Made by a program: the position numbers and the translations under genes. Of a DNA stretch of 64,000 bases, positions 20,943-30,539 are shown piece after piece. The number at the start of each line of letters is the position of its first letter. Positions within the stretch are counted from its first letter, which is position 1. The notes under the pieces were generated by a model, which was not told the origin of the DNA, did not search any database, and worked only from the letters and a program-made list of their open reading frames with translations. The stretch is from Dipteris shenzhenensis (Eukaryota > Polypodiophyta > Polypodiopsida > Gleicheniales): the NCBI GenBank assembly GCA_047967505.1, contig CM106541.1; one strand, given 5' to 3'.

Positions 20943-22040
20943 TCACTCACGTAACCAACAAGTCTGCAGGCTTCGGACAACGGTTACAAGCACTGCTGAA
21001 GTTGCTTTTCCACATATATTGATACTGGGTTCATTCTGGGGTTTTAAGAACACGTCCTTCTTCGTAGCTGCAAATATGATACTGGGTTCATTCTGGCTTC
21101 TTAGGAGCACGTCCTTCGTAGCTTCATACTTATCCACATCGATCTCGGGACCAGCGGTTGCCTGCAGCCAGGGGTGTTGCAGGACGTCTCTCAGGCTCAT
21201 GCGCCTGTAGGGATTACTGCGCAGCAAACGTTTCACCAGGTCCTTCGCCTGAAGGGATATCTTCGGCCAAGGCTCGCAGTAGAAATCCGGCATTCCTCTC
21301 CTGATAGCAGCGAAGATTCCAGGAACGCTCTCTCCTTGAAACGGGGGAAATCCACACAACATTATGTAAAGTAACACACCCAAGCTCCACAGGTCTACCC
21401 TTTTGTCGTAGCCTGCGGATTGGCAGACCTCCGGCGCTATATACCACGGGGTTCCTTCCACCTCTTTCCAAAGTCTTGTTTCTGCTCGGAAATCAGCCGA
21501 CGCACCGAAATCCGCCAGTTTCAACGCGCTATAATGGCAGCCCTTGCTGGGCAGTAGCAAATTCTCCAGCTTTATGTCGCGATGCATAATGCCTTTGTCG
21601 TGGCAGAAGCTTACGGCTTCCACAGCCGCCTTGAAAGCTGTAGCGGCTTCCTTCGCAGTTAACCTTGTCTTCTGGCTGAGGACATCGCACATGTCGCCAC
21701 CTTTGCACAATTCCAAGATTATATGTACGAACCGCTCGTCCTCGAACCAGTCTTCGATGGAGACAATGTTGGGATGGCCTTTTAGCCGTCTTAGCGAGGA
21801 TATCTCAGCTTCTATGTGCTTCAGCACATGATCTCCGCTCTTGAAGACGGACTTGCAGGCGTATTGGATACCCGTAGTCTTGTGAGTACATACTGTGACT
21901 TGCCCGTCGGCACCGGCGCCGAGCTGCTTGCCAAGAATGAAGAAGTCTTCTATCTTGCGGTTGGCTGGATCTACCTTGAGATTGAGGGTTGACACACGAG
22001 CTGCGCTATTTGACAGGCTAATCGACTTTTCTGCAACCAT
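20943..22040 (-). CDS. Intronless Ser/Thr protein kinase, CAMK group (CDPK/PEPC-kinase-like)
   Basis: 365 residues. A ~30-residue N-terminus precedes one complete kinase domain (about 33-295): glycine loop LGAGADGQV (40-48), ATP lysine K63 in YACKSV, alphaC glutamate E79, catalytic HRDIKLEN (153-160), DFG (177-179), activation-loop EGTPWYIAPE ending in APE (202-204), then DLWSLGVLLYIMLCGFPPF and HPWLQ. All catalytic residues are present, so it should phosphorylate Ser/Thr. It resembles the catalytic part of plant CDPK and PEP-carboxylase kinases, but no EF-hands follow, so direct calcium binding is not expected. The C-terminal tail has a duplicated KDV(L/F)L(R/K)(S/P)QNEPSI motif. Start: the first ATG after the TATA box. 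It is GC-rich relative to flanks and has no introns, typical of an expressed host gene. Substrate unknown. Confidence 0.9.
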   Translation of the reverse strand: MVAEKSISLSNSAARVSTLNLKVDPANRKIEDFFILGKQLGAGADGQVTVCTHKTTGIQYACKSVFKSGDHVLKHIEAEISSLRRLKGHPNIVSIEDWFEDERFVHIILELCKGGDMCDVLSQKTRLTAKEAATAFKAAVEAVSFCHDKGIMHRDIKLENLLLPSKGCHYSALKLADFGASADFRAETRLWKEVEGTPWYIAPEVCQSAGYDKRVDLWSLGVLLYIMLCGFPPFQGESVPGIFAAIRRGMPDFYCEPWPKISLQAKDLVKRLLRSNPYRRMSLRDVLQHPWLQATAGPEIDVDKYEATKDVLLRSQNEPSIIFAATKKDVFLKPQNEPSINICGKATSAVLVTVVRSLQTCWLRE

Positions 22041-22090
22041 TTGCAGCAGGTTTGAGAAGTCTTTTGTGGTTTGATCGCAAAGTTGAATAA

Positions 22091-22099
22091 CTTATATAG
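22091..22099 (-). promoter_or_regulatory. TATA box of the kinase gene
   Basis: CTATATAAG on the minus strand, 51 bp before the ATG. This implies a short 5' UTR of roughly 20-30 nt. Confidence 0.6.
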
Positions 22100-22204
22100 A
22101 TGAAAACGAGCGGTCGGTGGTGGTATTTCATGAGCGGAGTGCATGAAGACAGAAGCAAGTCGGTACGCAGCCATGTGGAACTAGCTTATCCATTTGCATT
22201 AAGA

Positions 22205-22420
22205 ATCGATTTCCCTGTCAACAAATGCAAATCACCCAAAGACTAGTTGTTTCATGAAGCTTTGAAATGCATGGTTAAGGATCTTAGCCTCACCTATCAT
22301 GAACAAATGCAAATCACCTAAAGACATTGTTTCATGAAGTTTTGAAATGCATTGGTCACAATCATAGCCTCACCTCAAAGTTGCTTGAGGGGATCTCAAA
22401 GTTGCTTGAGGGGATCCTCT
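22205..22420. repeat. Tandem duplications upstream of the kinase gene
   Basis: A ~90-bp block (AACAAATGCAAATCACC(C/T)AAAGAC...TTTCATGAAG..TTTGAAATGCAT...CTCACCT) occurs at about 22217 and 22302. It is followed by two copies of a 21-bp word starting CTCAAAGTTGCTTGAGGGGA (22374 and 22395). Confidence 0.75.
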
Positions 22421-22792
22421 CCTTTCACCATTATATTGGTTAATCATTTGAATAATATGACTCAGGGTAATCGATAGGAATCCAAGGTTAACTTATATAT
22501 GAAAATGTGTTTCTTCCTTTACCACAATTCATGGTCATCTTGACATTATTTAATGTGAGCTTTGAATTATCATCGAAGAAAATGTTTTAAAAAGTTTAAA
22601 ATAAAACCACGAAACTAGTTAGCATCAAAATTAATGTAAAAGTTAATATTGCTATTAATAAAATCACCTATAATTTTAATGTTTTCATGGATGTTATATC
22701 AAAGTTTTTTATAATAACGACCTTGATGCTTTAACTTCTTCGAATTGTATTTTAGGATAAATAAAGATCTGGCCAAGCCCAAATCCACCCTT
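22421..22792. other. Intergenic, no recognised gene
   Basis: AT-rich sequence with short frames only. Confidence 0.5.
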
Positions 22793-23155
22793 TTGGGGGG
22801 GGGGTGTGTGTGTGGGGGGGGGGGGGGGGAGGGGGGAGGGGGGGGTATAAGGTATATGTGTGTGTGTGTGTATGTGTGTGTGTGTGGGTGTGTGTGGGTG
22901 TATGTGTGTGCGCGTGTGCGTAAGGCACATGCCTACGTGCACGTGTATGTGCGCATGTGCATGTGTGTACATGTGTATGTGCGTGTGTGCATGTGTGTAT
23001 GCGCATTATTTATTTATTTTTTTATTTACATTAATTAAAATAGATATGTACATATGTATGTATCTTTATTTGTATATTTATATGTATATGTGCATGTATT
23101 TTTCTCATATGTGTATGTGTATAAGTATATATATGCATATGTGTGTGTGTGGGTG
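22793..23155. repeat. G-run tract followed by GT/ATGT microsatellite
   Basis: Runs of 8-14 consecutive G interrupted by GTGTGTGTGT and A (22793-22848) are followed by (GT)n with GCGCAT interruptions, then ATGT/ATAT repeats to 23155. The open frames here code only Cys/Val/Met or His/Thr repeats and are not genes. Confidence 0.9.
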
Positions 23156-23576
23156 AAGACTCGCCAAAACCCCATTTCATAATGAAGTGAAAATAACTTT
23201 GGTAATAGAAACAAAAGAGAAAACTACTATCATGAGACATTACAAAAAATCGAGAGGAGCACAATTTGCAAAAGACTTATAAAATGTATGACTATGTAGA
23301 CAAGTTTTGCTTCCATAAGTCGTCAGAAGCATCACTTTTATTGAAGTGGAAAGTCCGCATACATGCCATCATCATCTAACAAGAAAAACAATAAGAACCA
23401 TATTTTAACATAATTGGGAAGACAGTCGTCATAAACACCCATCCCTTGTTACCAGGATCACAATTAAAAAAGTTGCTCATGCTATAGCCTTATAAAGCTA
23501 ATTTTTGATATTATGCTGTAAGTGTAAAAATAATTGGGGTGAGTTTAAGGAAAAGCAAAAAAATGGTTATGTAAGG
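23156..23576. other. Intergenic, no recognised gene
   Basis: No domain-bearing frame is seen on either strand up to the first 16-bp palindrome array. Confidence 0.5.
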
Positions 23577-23655
23577 CACTGATAATCGTCGCTATATAGC
23601 GACACTGATAATCGTCGCTATATAGCGACACTGATAATCGTCGCTATATAGCAAC
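23577..23655. repeat. Three 26-bp units carrying the 16-bp palindrome
   Basis: CACTGATAATC + GTCGCTATATAGCGAC units have palindromes at 23588-23603, 23614-23629 and a mutated one at 23640-23655. Confidence 0.9.
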
Positions 23656-23676
23656 CATTAACAAAACTATAAAAAA

Positions 23677-23735
23677 AGCATTAGTGGGGCTAAGCAGGGC
23701 CATAGTAAGCCCTGTTTTGCCCCACTAATGCTTCT
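23677..23735. other. Long imperfect hairpin with head-to-head TAGTG/CACTA ends
   Basis: AGCATTAGTGGGGC pairs with GCCCCACTAATGCT, and CAGGGC pairs with GCCCTG inside. The outer stem holds TAGTG (23682-23686) and CACTA (23723-23727), each flanked inward by GGG/CCC. This resembles two CACTA termini facing each other over ~36 bp. Confidence 0.7.
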
Positions 23736-23975
23736 TCTTTTTTTGTAATTACAAAAAAAAGTTTTTTATTACAAAATTTCCCTTGCGAAAAGGGTGATAC
23801 AAAATCGCTTAAATGAAATGATCGAGCAACAAAAGCATATACATGTCGAACATATACAACATTGTTTGTTACAAAATTACCCTTTCGAAAAGGGTGATAC
23901 AAAATTGCTCAAACAAGCGGATATACAAAATGACATACATGGTGAAGTATATGCAAACTGCTACTACTACTACTA

Positions 23976-25554
23976 CTACTCATTCGAATCGTCCTCATCG
24001 TTCTCGTCCTCGTCTTGTTGGCCTGATCCTTGGTCCTCATGAGCTGCGCCTTCTCCCTAATCCTCATCATGTGCATCTGATTCTTGGCCCTGGTGATCGC
24101 TTGCCTCTGGTGATGGGACGCTTGAGCTTTGACCCTAAGAGTGAACCATATAAATTGAAAATTAGATTGGAACTTAAAGAATAAAACAATTTAAAAAGTG
24201 AGATTACAAGTAGGAGTAGACTTATACCGTGCGAGCAGCCACCTCAACCCAATCGACCGTTGCTCCCATTGCCTCTTGCTCAATAAACCACGGCTTTGTT
24301 TCTATGCAAAATGCGCATCGCGTCTCTACATCTATAAGAAGATGACCCATCACAGCTTGCTGTGGATCCAATTTATGAGAGTTAGAGTTAGATAAAGTGC
24401 ATGTAATATGTAGTAAAACAAATAAAACAATACATTAAATGAGAAGAAGTAGACTTACCACGGTTGCCTCGAATGCCAACCGTTCGCCTGCACCAAAGTG
24501 CAAAGTACCTACGATGTCCAGCCATCTCTTCACAGCCCTCCTCTGACCCTCGAACATTTTGGGATGGTCCCTATTCTGCTTCTTGAAGAACTTCCAATCA
24601 GCTTTGTTTGCCCAACTGGGTTTAGCCATCCCCTTTCCAATGGAAGTATACAAGGTTGATCTACGATGCTTCAAGACCAAACCCATGTGCTCTCATATAT
24701 AATTCTCATTAAACTCCCGATTTTGCGGGTTAGGGTATTTTTGTTTTAATTCATCGATGACCGCTCAAGTGTGTCTTTTGGTCATCTTGATACCGCCAAT
24801 CGGTAGCAATGCCGCTCTTGAAGTGATGGCTCATCAACCGCCTCATGGTGGCCATCACTGCTTTGCCCTTTCTATCTTCTATTATCTCTCCGACAGCCGT
24901 GATTTGATAGGAGAGTTCCTCAATTGAGTAAGGAGGACTGATGGTAGCAAAGTCAGAAGCAGTGGAAGCTATGCAAGCACTTTCGAAGCGAGGAGTAGCA
25001 GTGAAAGTAGGAGAGGGCAAGGGACCTGACTGATACTGTGTCTCCGAACCAAGTGGAGACTTGTAGGGACATGAGTGTGCTGACTCGTCTACATCTCCCG
25101 AGTCACCACAACATAAGTGGCCCCTCCTACTCTTCCTTCCCTTACAAGAGGCACACGCAGGTGATGACCCCTCGGTTGAAGGGGCATGAGGGGACGCTTG
25201 AGCAGTAGGTCCAGCCGTCGATGTAGGGGAGGGAATTGCTGAGGTCCTCTGAGATAGTAGAGAGAAGAATCTCGTTGCCTCCTCATCACTCATCTACACT
25301 ACAAACTCGTCGTGACTCCCAATAAAGCCATGTGCAGCTAGCAAAGGAGTTCCTCGAGGGGTAGTCGTAGTGCTACATCCAAGAGGAGTCGAACCAGGGG
25401 TAGTCGTAGTGCTAGGTCCGAGAGGAGTCGGACCAGGGGTAGTCACAGTGCTAGGTCCAAGAGGAGTCGGTAGTCCCCTTAAGTGTCGCCTGAGAGGAAT
25501 CAAAGTCCTCTGGAGCATATAGATCATGATGTCTCCTCCTGTGAGGCAGTCCAT
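23976..25554 (-). pseudogene. Element C ORF1 (TNP1/accessory-like), multi-exon with stops
   Basis: From 25554 a proline/threonine repeat region (TPLGPST-type units) leads through a TAG at 25294 into MSDEEATRFFSLLSQR, a CASCKGRKSRRGHLCC cysteine-rich stretch, and VGEIIEDRKGKAVMATMRRL. A frameshift follows near 24760, then IDELKQKYPNPQNREF, KPSWANKADWKFFKKQ and LHFGAGERLAFEATV with donor GTAAGT (near 24460). A further exon (24376-24229, LDPQQAVMGHLLIDVETRC) and an acidic tail ending SGQQDEDENDEDDSNE at 23976 complete it. Block order, donor position and acidic tail match ORF1 of element B. A DNA-binding or accessory role is by analogy with TNPA-type CACTA proteins. Confidence 0.6.
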
Positions 25555-25599
25555 GCTCGTCAGACATGCGAGGTGATCCCATGTCTAACATAGACACAA

Positions 25600-27440
25600 A
25601 CACAAAAACAAAAAACAAAAAACAAACATAAGCATAGGCATAGGCATAGGCAAAGGAAACGAGGAAGAAGAGGGAAAGGAAAAGAGATTGGAAGAGGGGA
25701 AAGAGAGAAGAAGAGGGAAAGAAAAGAGGAAGAAGAGGAAAAGAGGAAGAAGAGGGAAAGGAAAAGAGATTGGAAGAGGGGAAAGAGAGAAGAAGAGGGA
25801 AAGAGGAAAGAGGAAAGAGGAAGAAGTAAAGAGGAAACAAGAGGGGAAAGAGAGGAAAGAGGGAAAGTAAAGAGAAAACAAGAGACATATGCTCATACTT
25901 ATGCATGAGCATGTCTCCTTCTCTTATGCTCATGCATAAGCATAAGCATGAGCATATGTCTCATGTCTCCTTCTCTTATGCTCATGCATAAGCATAAGCA
26001 TGAGCATATGTCTCATGTCTCCTTCTCTTATGCTTATGCATAAGCATAAGAGAAGGAGACATGAGACATATGCTCATGCTTATGCTTATGCATGAGCATA
26101 AGAGCATAAGCATGAAAGAGGGAAAAGAGGGGGGGAAAGAGGAGAAGAGAGAAGAAGAGGGAAAGAAAAGAGAGATTGGAAAAGGGGAAAGAGGGAAAGA
26201 AAGAGAGAAGAAGAGGGAAAGGAAAGAGGAGAGACATATGCTCATGCTTATGCATGAGCATAAGCATGAGCATATGTCTCCTTCTCTTATGCTCATGCAT
26301 AAGCATAAGCATAAGCATGAGCATATGTCTCCTTCTCTTATGCTCATGCATAAGCATAAGCATAAGCATAAGAGAAGGAGACATATGCTCATGCTTATGC
26401 TTATGCATGAGCATAAGAGCATGAGCATGAAAGAGGGAAACGAGGGGGGGAAAGAGGAGAAAAGAGAAGAAGAGGAAAAAGAGAAAGAAGAGGAGAAGAG
26501 GAAGAAGAGGGAAATTAAAAGAGATTGGAAGAGGGGAAAGAGAGAAGAATAGGGAAAGGAAAGAGAGATTGGAAAATGGGAAATAGGGAACGAAAGAGAG
26601 AAGAACAGGGAAAGGAAAGAGGAAAAAAGAGACATATGCTCATGTTTATGCATGAGCATATGTCTCCTTCTCTTATGCTCATGATAAGCATAAGCATGAG
26701 CATATGTCTCCTTCTCTTATGCTTATGCTTATGCTTATGCTTATGCATAAGACTCCTCTTATGCTTATGCTTATGCATAAGACTCCTCTTATGCATAAGC
26801 ATAAGCATGAGCATAAGAGACTTATGCTCATGCTTATGCTTATGCATAAGAGGAGTCTTATGCATAAGCATAAGCATAAGCATAAGAGAAGGAGACATAT
26901 GCTCATGCTTATGCATCTTATGCTTATTCTTATGCTTATGCATAAGAGCATGAGCATGAAAGAGGGAAAAGAGGGGGGGAAAGAGGAGAAGAGAGAAGAA
27001 GAGGGAAAAGAGAAAGAAGAGGAGAAGAGGAAGAAGAGGGAAAGGAAAAGAGATTGGAAGAGGGGAAAGAGAGAAGAAGAGGGAAAGGAAAGAGAGATTG
27101 GAAAAGGGGAAAGAGGGAAAGAAAGAGAGAAGAAGAGGGAAAGGAAAGAGGGAAAAAGAGACATATGCTCATGCTTATGCATGAGCATATGTCTCCTTCT
27201 CTTATGCTCATGCATAAGCATAAGCATGAGCATAAGCATAAGAGAAGGAGACATATGCTCATGCTTATGCTTATGCAGTGAGCATAAGAGAAGGGGGAAA
27301 GAGAGAAGAAGAGGGAAAGGAAAGAGGGAAAAAGAGGGGAAGAGAGAAGAAGAGGAGAGAAGAGAAGAAGAGAAGAAGAGAGAAGAAGAGGAGAGAAGAG
27401 GGAAAGAAGAGAGAGGAGAGGGGAAGAGAGGGTTCCTACA
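25600..27440. repeat. Alternating GA-rich and GCATAAGCATGAGCAT palindromic array
   Basis: Purine blocks (GAAGAGGGAAAGGAAAAGAG-type, including GAGATTGGAAGAGGGGAAAG repeats) alternate with blocks built from AGACATATGCTCATGC, TTATGCATAAGC and CTCCTTCTCTTATGC in both orientations, forming many potential hairpins. At least seven palindromic blocks lie between 25880 and 27290. All six frames give low-complexity peptides and are not genes. It occupies the 5' region of ORF1 inside element C. Confidence 0.9.
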
Positions 27441-27454
27441 CCCATCACTGTAGC

Positions 27455-27485
27455 TAGCGCGCTAGCGCTTAAGGCGCTAGCTGCA
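27455..27485. other. Palindromic CTAGCGCGCTAGCGC cluster
   Basis: AGCTAGCGCGCTAGCGC and GGCGCTAGCT sit in inverted orientation. Just beyond, on the minus strand, a 40-nt segment (27536-27572) is bounded by TTTGTAG| and |GTAAGT, a possible 5' exon of ORF1. Confidence 0.4.
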
Positions 27486-28074
27486 GCCCATTGCAAAGAA
27501 CAAAAATGGAAAAAAGAGGAAGCACTTACCTGGAATAGTACGTCCCGCTCAGTGTTTTGTGGTCTGGCCCTACAAAAGAGAGGAAACATACCATTTTTCA
27601 AATAAGATGTTAGAGGAAGGAGGAGATTACAAAAGCAACTTCTCAAAGAGATTGGATTGAGGAGACAAGGAGAAAGACAAGAGAAATACAAAAAGACTAG
27701 AAGAGGTGAGTCTTCTTTCTTTCTTGAAATCTCGTTTTTTGTTTCAATCCTTTGAAATCAAGCATGAAAACTAGTACACAGTTTTAGCAATACAAGGACA
27801 AGCACCACAAAACGAAATCTCACAAAAAACCTACCTACATTGTTCAAAAAAACTCACCTTCTTGAAAAACTTCCTTTCAAGAAACCAAAGAGGGAGAAGG
27901 GTGGAGAGGGAGCACAAGTGCTAGGAGAGGGGTGAGTAGTGGTGAGGAGTGGAGAATAGAGTGGGAGGTCCTCGGAAATAGGTGGGAGGAGAGATTGCTT
28001 TGCTTACAATAGAGATTAGAGAGTGCTAAAGAAAGCGCCGCACATCGCGTCAGGTTTCGGTTTTAACCCACAGC

Positions 28075-28177
28075 GTCGCTATATAGCGACGCTGTTCTGT
28101 CACTATATAGCGACATTTTTAATTAAAAGCATCGCTATATAGCGATGGAACAGAGCAAAACGTCGCTATATAGTGAT
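28075..28177. repeat. Four 16-bp palindromes at the divergent promoter of element C
   Basis: Copies at 28075-28090 (perfect), 28099-28114, 28131-28146 (ATCGCTATATAGCGAT, itself a palindrome) and 28162-28177. They lie ~110 bp before the TNP2 start. Confidence 0.9.
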
Positions 28178-28283
28178 GCTTTAAGAAATTTTATTTTTAA
28201 AGTTAAAAAAGAAGCTCATAGATGCTATTTTATAACTATTAATATATTTCCTTGCAACTTATGTTGTGATTTTATAAGTGTAG

Positions 28284-30427
28284 ATGGAAGGGACGAGTGG
28301 AAGCTCGTCCGATGATGCACCAACTCCAGTGAGCACAAAGTGGCTTACGAAGAGGTTATATTATCATTACACTCATTGCAAGCAAGAAGTACGACATCAA
28401 CATCGTATTATCATGTGCCACTTGCGGATGTATAGGGAGGAGCCCGAACCAGTACCCACCGTTGGTGTTGCACGTGTTGATGGATTATCGGTAAGTCAAA
28501 GCTATTTAAGTTTGCAGTTAATATTGGATACCAAGAAATACAAGATCTTATATTTACATGAAATCTTAAAACAGGATGAGGAGGCTGACGAGGGTACGCA
28601 TATACCTTCACACTTTGAGCAAGACTATAGTCTTCCGGATGATGACGAGGGTATGGTCGACATGATGGATTCTATTTTTAGGGGCACTACATCCCATGTA
28701 CACGTGATTTCAGAGTCTGAGGTCAAAATGCGAGAGTTGCAATCAACACAATTGTATGAGGGTGCTAGGATGTCTAAACTACGTGCTTGTCTCTCAATCT
28801 TCAATTGTGCAAGTAAAGTATGGGTGGTCGGATACAAGTGTCTCGGCCTTAATGAGGTTAGCTCTTGCATTAATTTGACTCATTATTTGGATATTGTTTG
28901 ATTTGAGAATCATCATGTATGGATTAGTGTACCGAATCATCATGGTTCAAAGCCTATGTATGTTTGAATTGTGATAGGTTGCTCCAGAAGATGTTGCCTG
29001 TACCAAATACCATGCCCGCATCAAGAGATGAAGCGAAAAAGATACTAACAATGGTGGGTATGTACTATGATACCATCCATGCTTGTCGTAATGATTGTAT
29101 TCTCTTTCATCGTGAGCATGGAGATTTGGCTAGTTGTCCGAAGTGTGGGGAACAATGATATAGATATGACTTGTAGGGTGAGCAAATACCGGTAAAGGTG
29201 TTGAGACACTTTCCCATCATTGCAAGAATACAGCACATGTTCCGATGCAAATCCATAGCGGAGTTGATGACATGGCATGCATCTCATCGTTACACTGATG
29301 ACACATTGAGGATTCTTGCAAATTGTGCAGCTTGGAAGCACATAGACAATCAGTGGCCAGACTTTGCGAGGGAGCCACACAACTTACATCTTGGACTCAC
29401 CATGGACGGCATGAATCCTTTTGGATTACGCTCGACATCTTGGTCGACATGGCCCATAGTCGTGGTGAATTACAATATCCCACCATGGCTAACAATAAAA
29501 AAGGGACACCTCATGCTTGCACTACTTGTGCCAAGGAAGTACAAGGCAAAAAATATGGACGTGTACATGGCACCTTTGATACAGGATTTATAGATATTAT
29601 GGAGAGGAGTGCGGGTCTTTGATATTTCCAGAGCTCCTAGACATACCAATGATATTTTGGTCAGGGGTATCTTGATGTGGACCATGCATGACTACCCAGG
29701 ATATGGAGAGTGCACAGGTACGTGGTTGTGTCTCTACAAGTATAATATAGGATTATGCTTTTATGACTCTCTTTCACACGCATGTCTTATACTAACACAT
29801 TCATGCACACATGCAGGACTTGTTACAAGTGGGTACCATGCTTGTCCTGTTTGTGGACCGGGTTTGAAATCGCTTGCATGATACTCCAAACATATGAGGA
29901 AAAATGTTTATGAAGGTCATACTCGATACCTTCCGCTCGACCATCTCGCATGTGGAGGTCAACTTGATCCACCACCATCATATTTGAAGGCAAGTGACTA
30001 GATTCAAGCTTGGAGGGCAAATGGAGAGGAACGTCCTCCTGGTATGAAGAGGCTATCGATCTTTCACGAGCTTCCTTATTGGGGTCGGTTACAAATCAAT
30101 CATCTCTTGGATCCCATTCATATCTTCAAGAATGTGGGGGCTACTATTTGGGCACACTTGGTTGGTTCTAAAGACTCGAGAGGAGTGCGAGAAGACTTGC
30201 GTGCTATGAATAGGATGTCTCGTTTGTGGCCCCAAGTGCATGCTTCGAGAAAAGTTGTCCTCTCAAAAGCAACGTGTATCCTCTCTACGAGGGAGGAGGC
30301 AGCGGTCAAGGCGGACATTGCCTCTTTTCAAACATCAGCAGGGTACATGTGTTTCTTGAAAGGAGCATTTTCAAAGGACAATAAGCTTAGTGGGCTCAAG
30401 TCCCATGATTGGCACAAGGTCTTATAG
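28284..30427 (+). pseudogene. Element C TNP2 transposase, N-terminal and central part
   Basis: The ATG at 28284 opens MEGTSGSSSDDAPTPVSTKW, a HYTHCKQEVRHQHRIIMCHL zinc-like motif, a donor TCG|GTAAGT at about 28492, then an acidic exon to 28857. The core continues LLQKMLPVPNTMPASRDEAK, HACRNDCILFHREHGD, CPKCGEQ-stop, VLRHFPIIARIQHMFRCKS, MTWHASHRYTDD, LTMDGMNPFGLRSTSWSTWP, NYNIPPWL, MHDYPGYGECTG, intron, GYHACPVCGPG, then INHLLDPIHIFKNVGATIW and SGLKSHDWHKVL. In-frame stops occur near 29158, 29176, 29591, 29879 and 30001, so the copy is dead. Family role: CACTA transposase that binds element ends and excises them. Confidence 0.9.
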
Positions 30428-30539
30428 GTATTCTAAGCTGTAGAATTAGTGTACCGATAATCGTGATGCTTTAGCATAATTATGATTATGTTATATTGTT
30501 GACATGACTTCTTTGTTGCTTTGATAGTTCATCCTCCCA

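Noticed and set aside
22709-23264. Cys/Val-rich and His/Thr-rich open frames
   Set aside because: They arise from GT and G-run microsatellites read in several frames.
25585-27691. Many open frames of 60-250 codons on both strands
   Set aside because: They are translations of purine tracts and GCATAAGCAT palindromic repeats (Ser/Leu/Phe/Cys or Lys/Glu/His repeats) with no domain.
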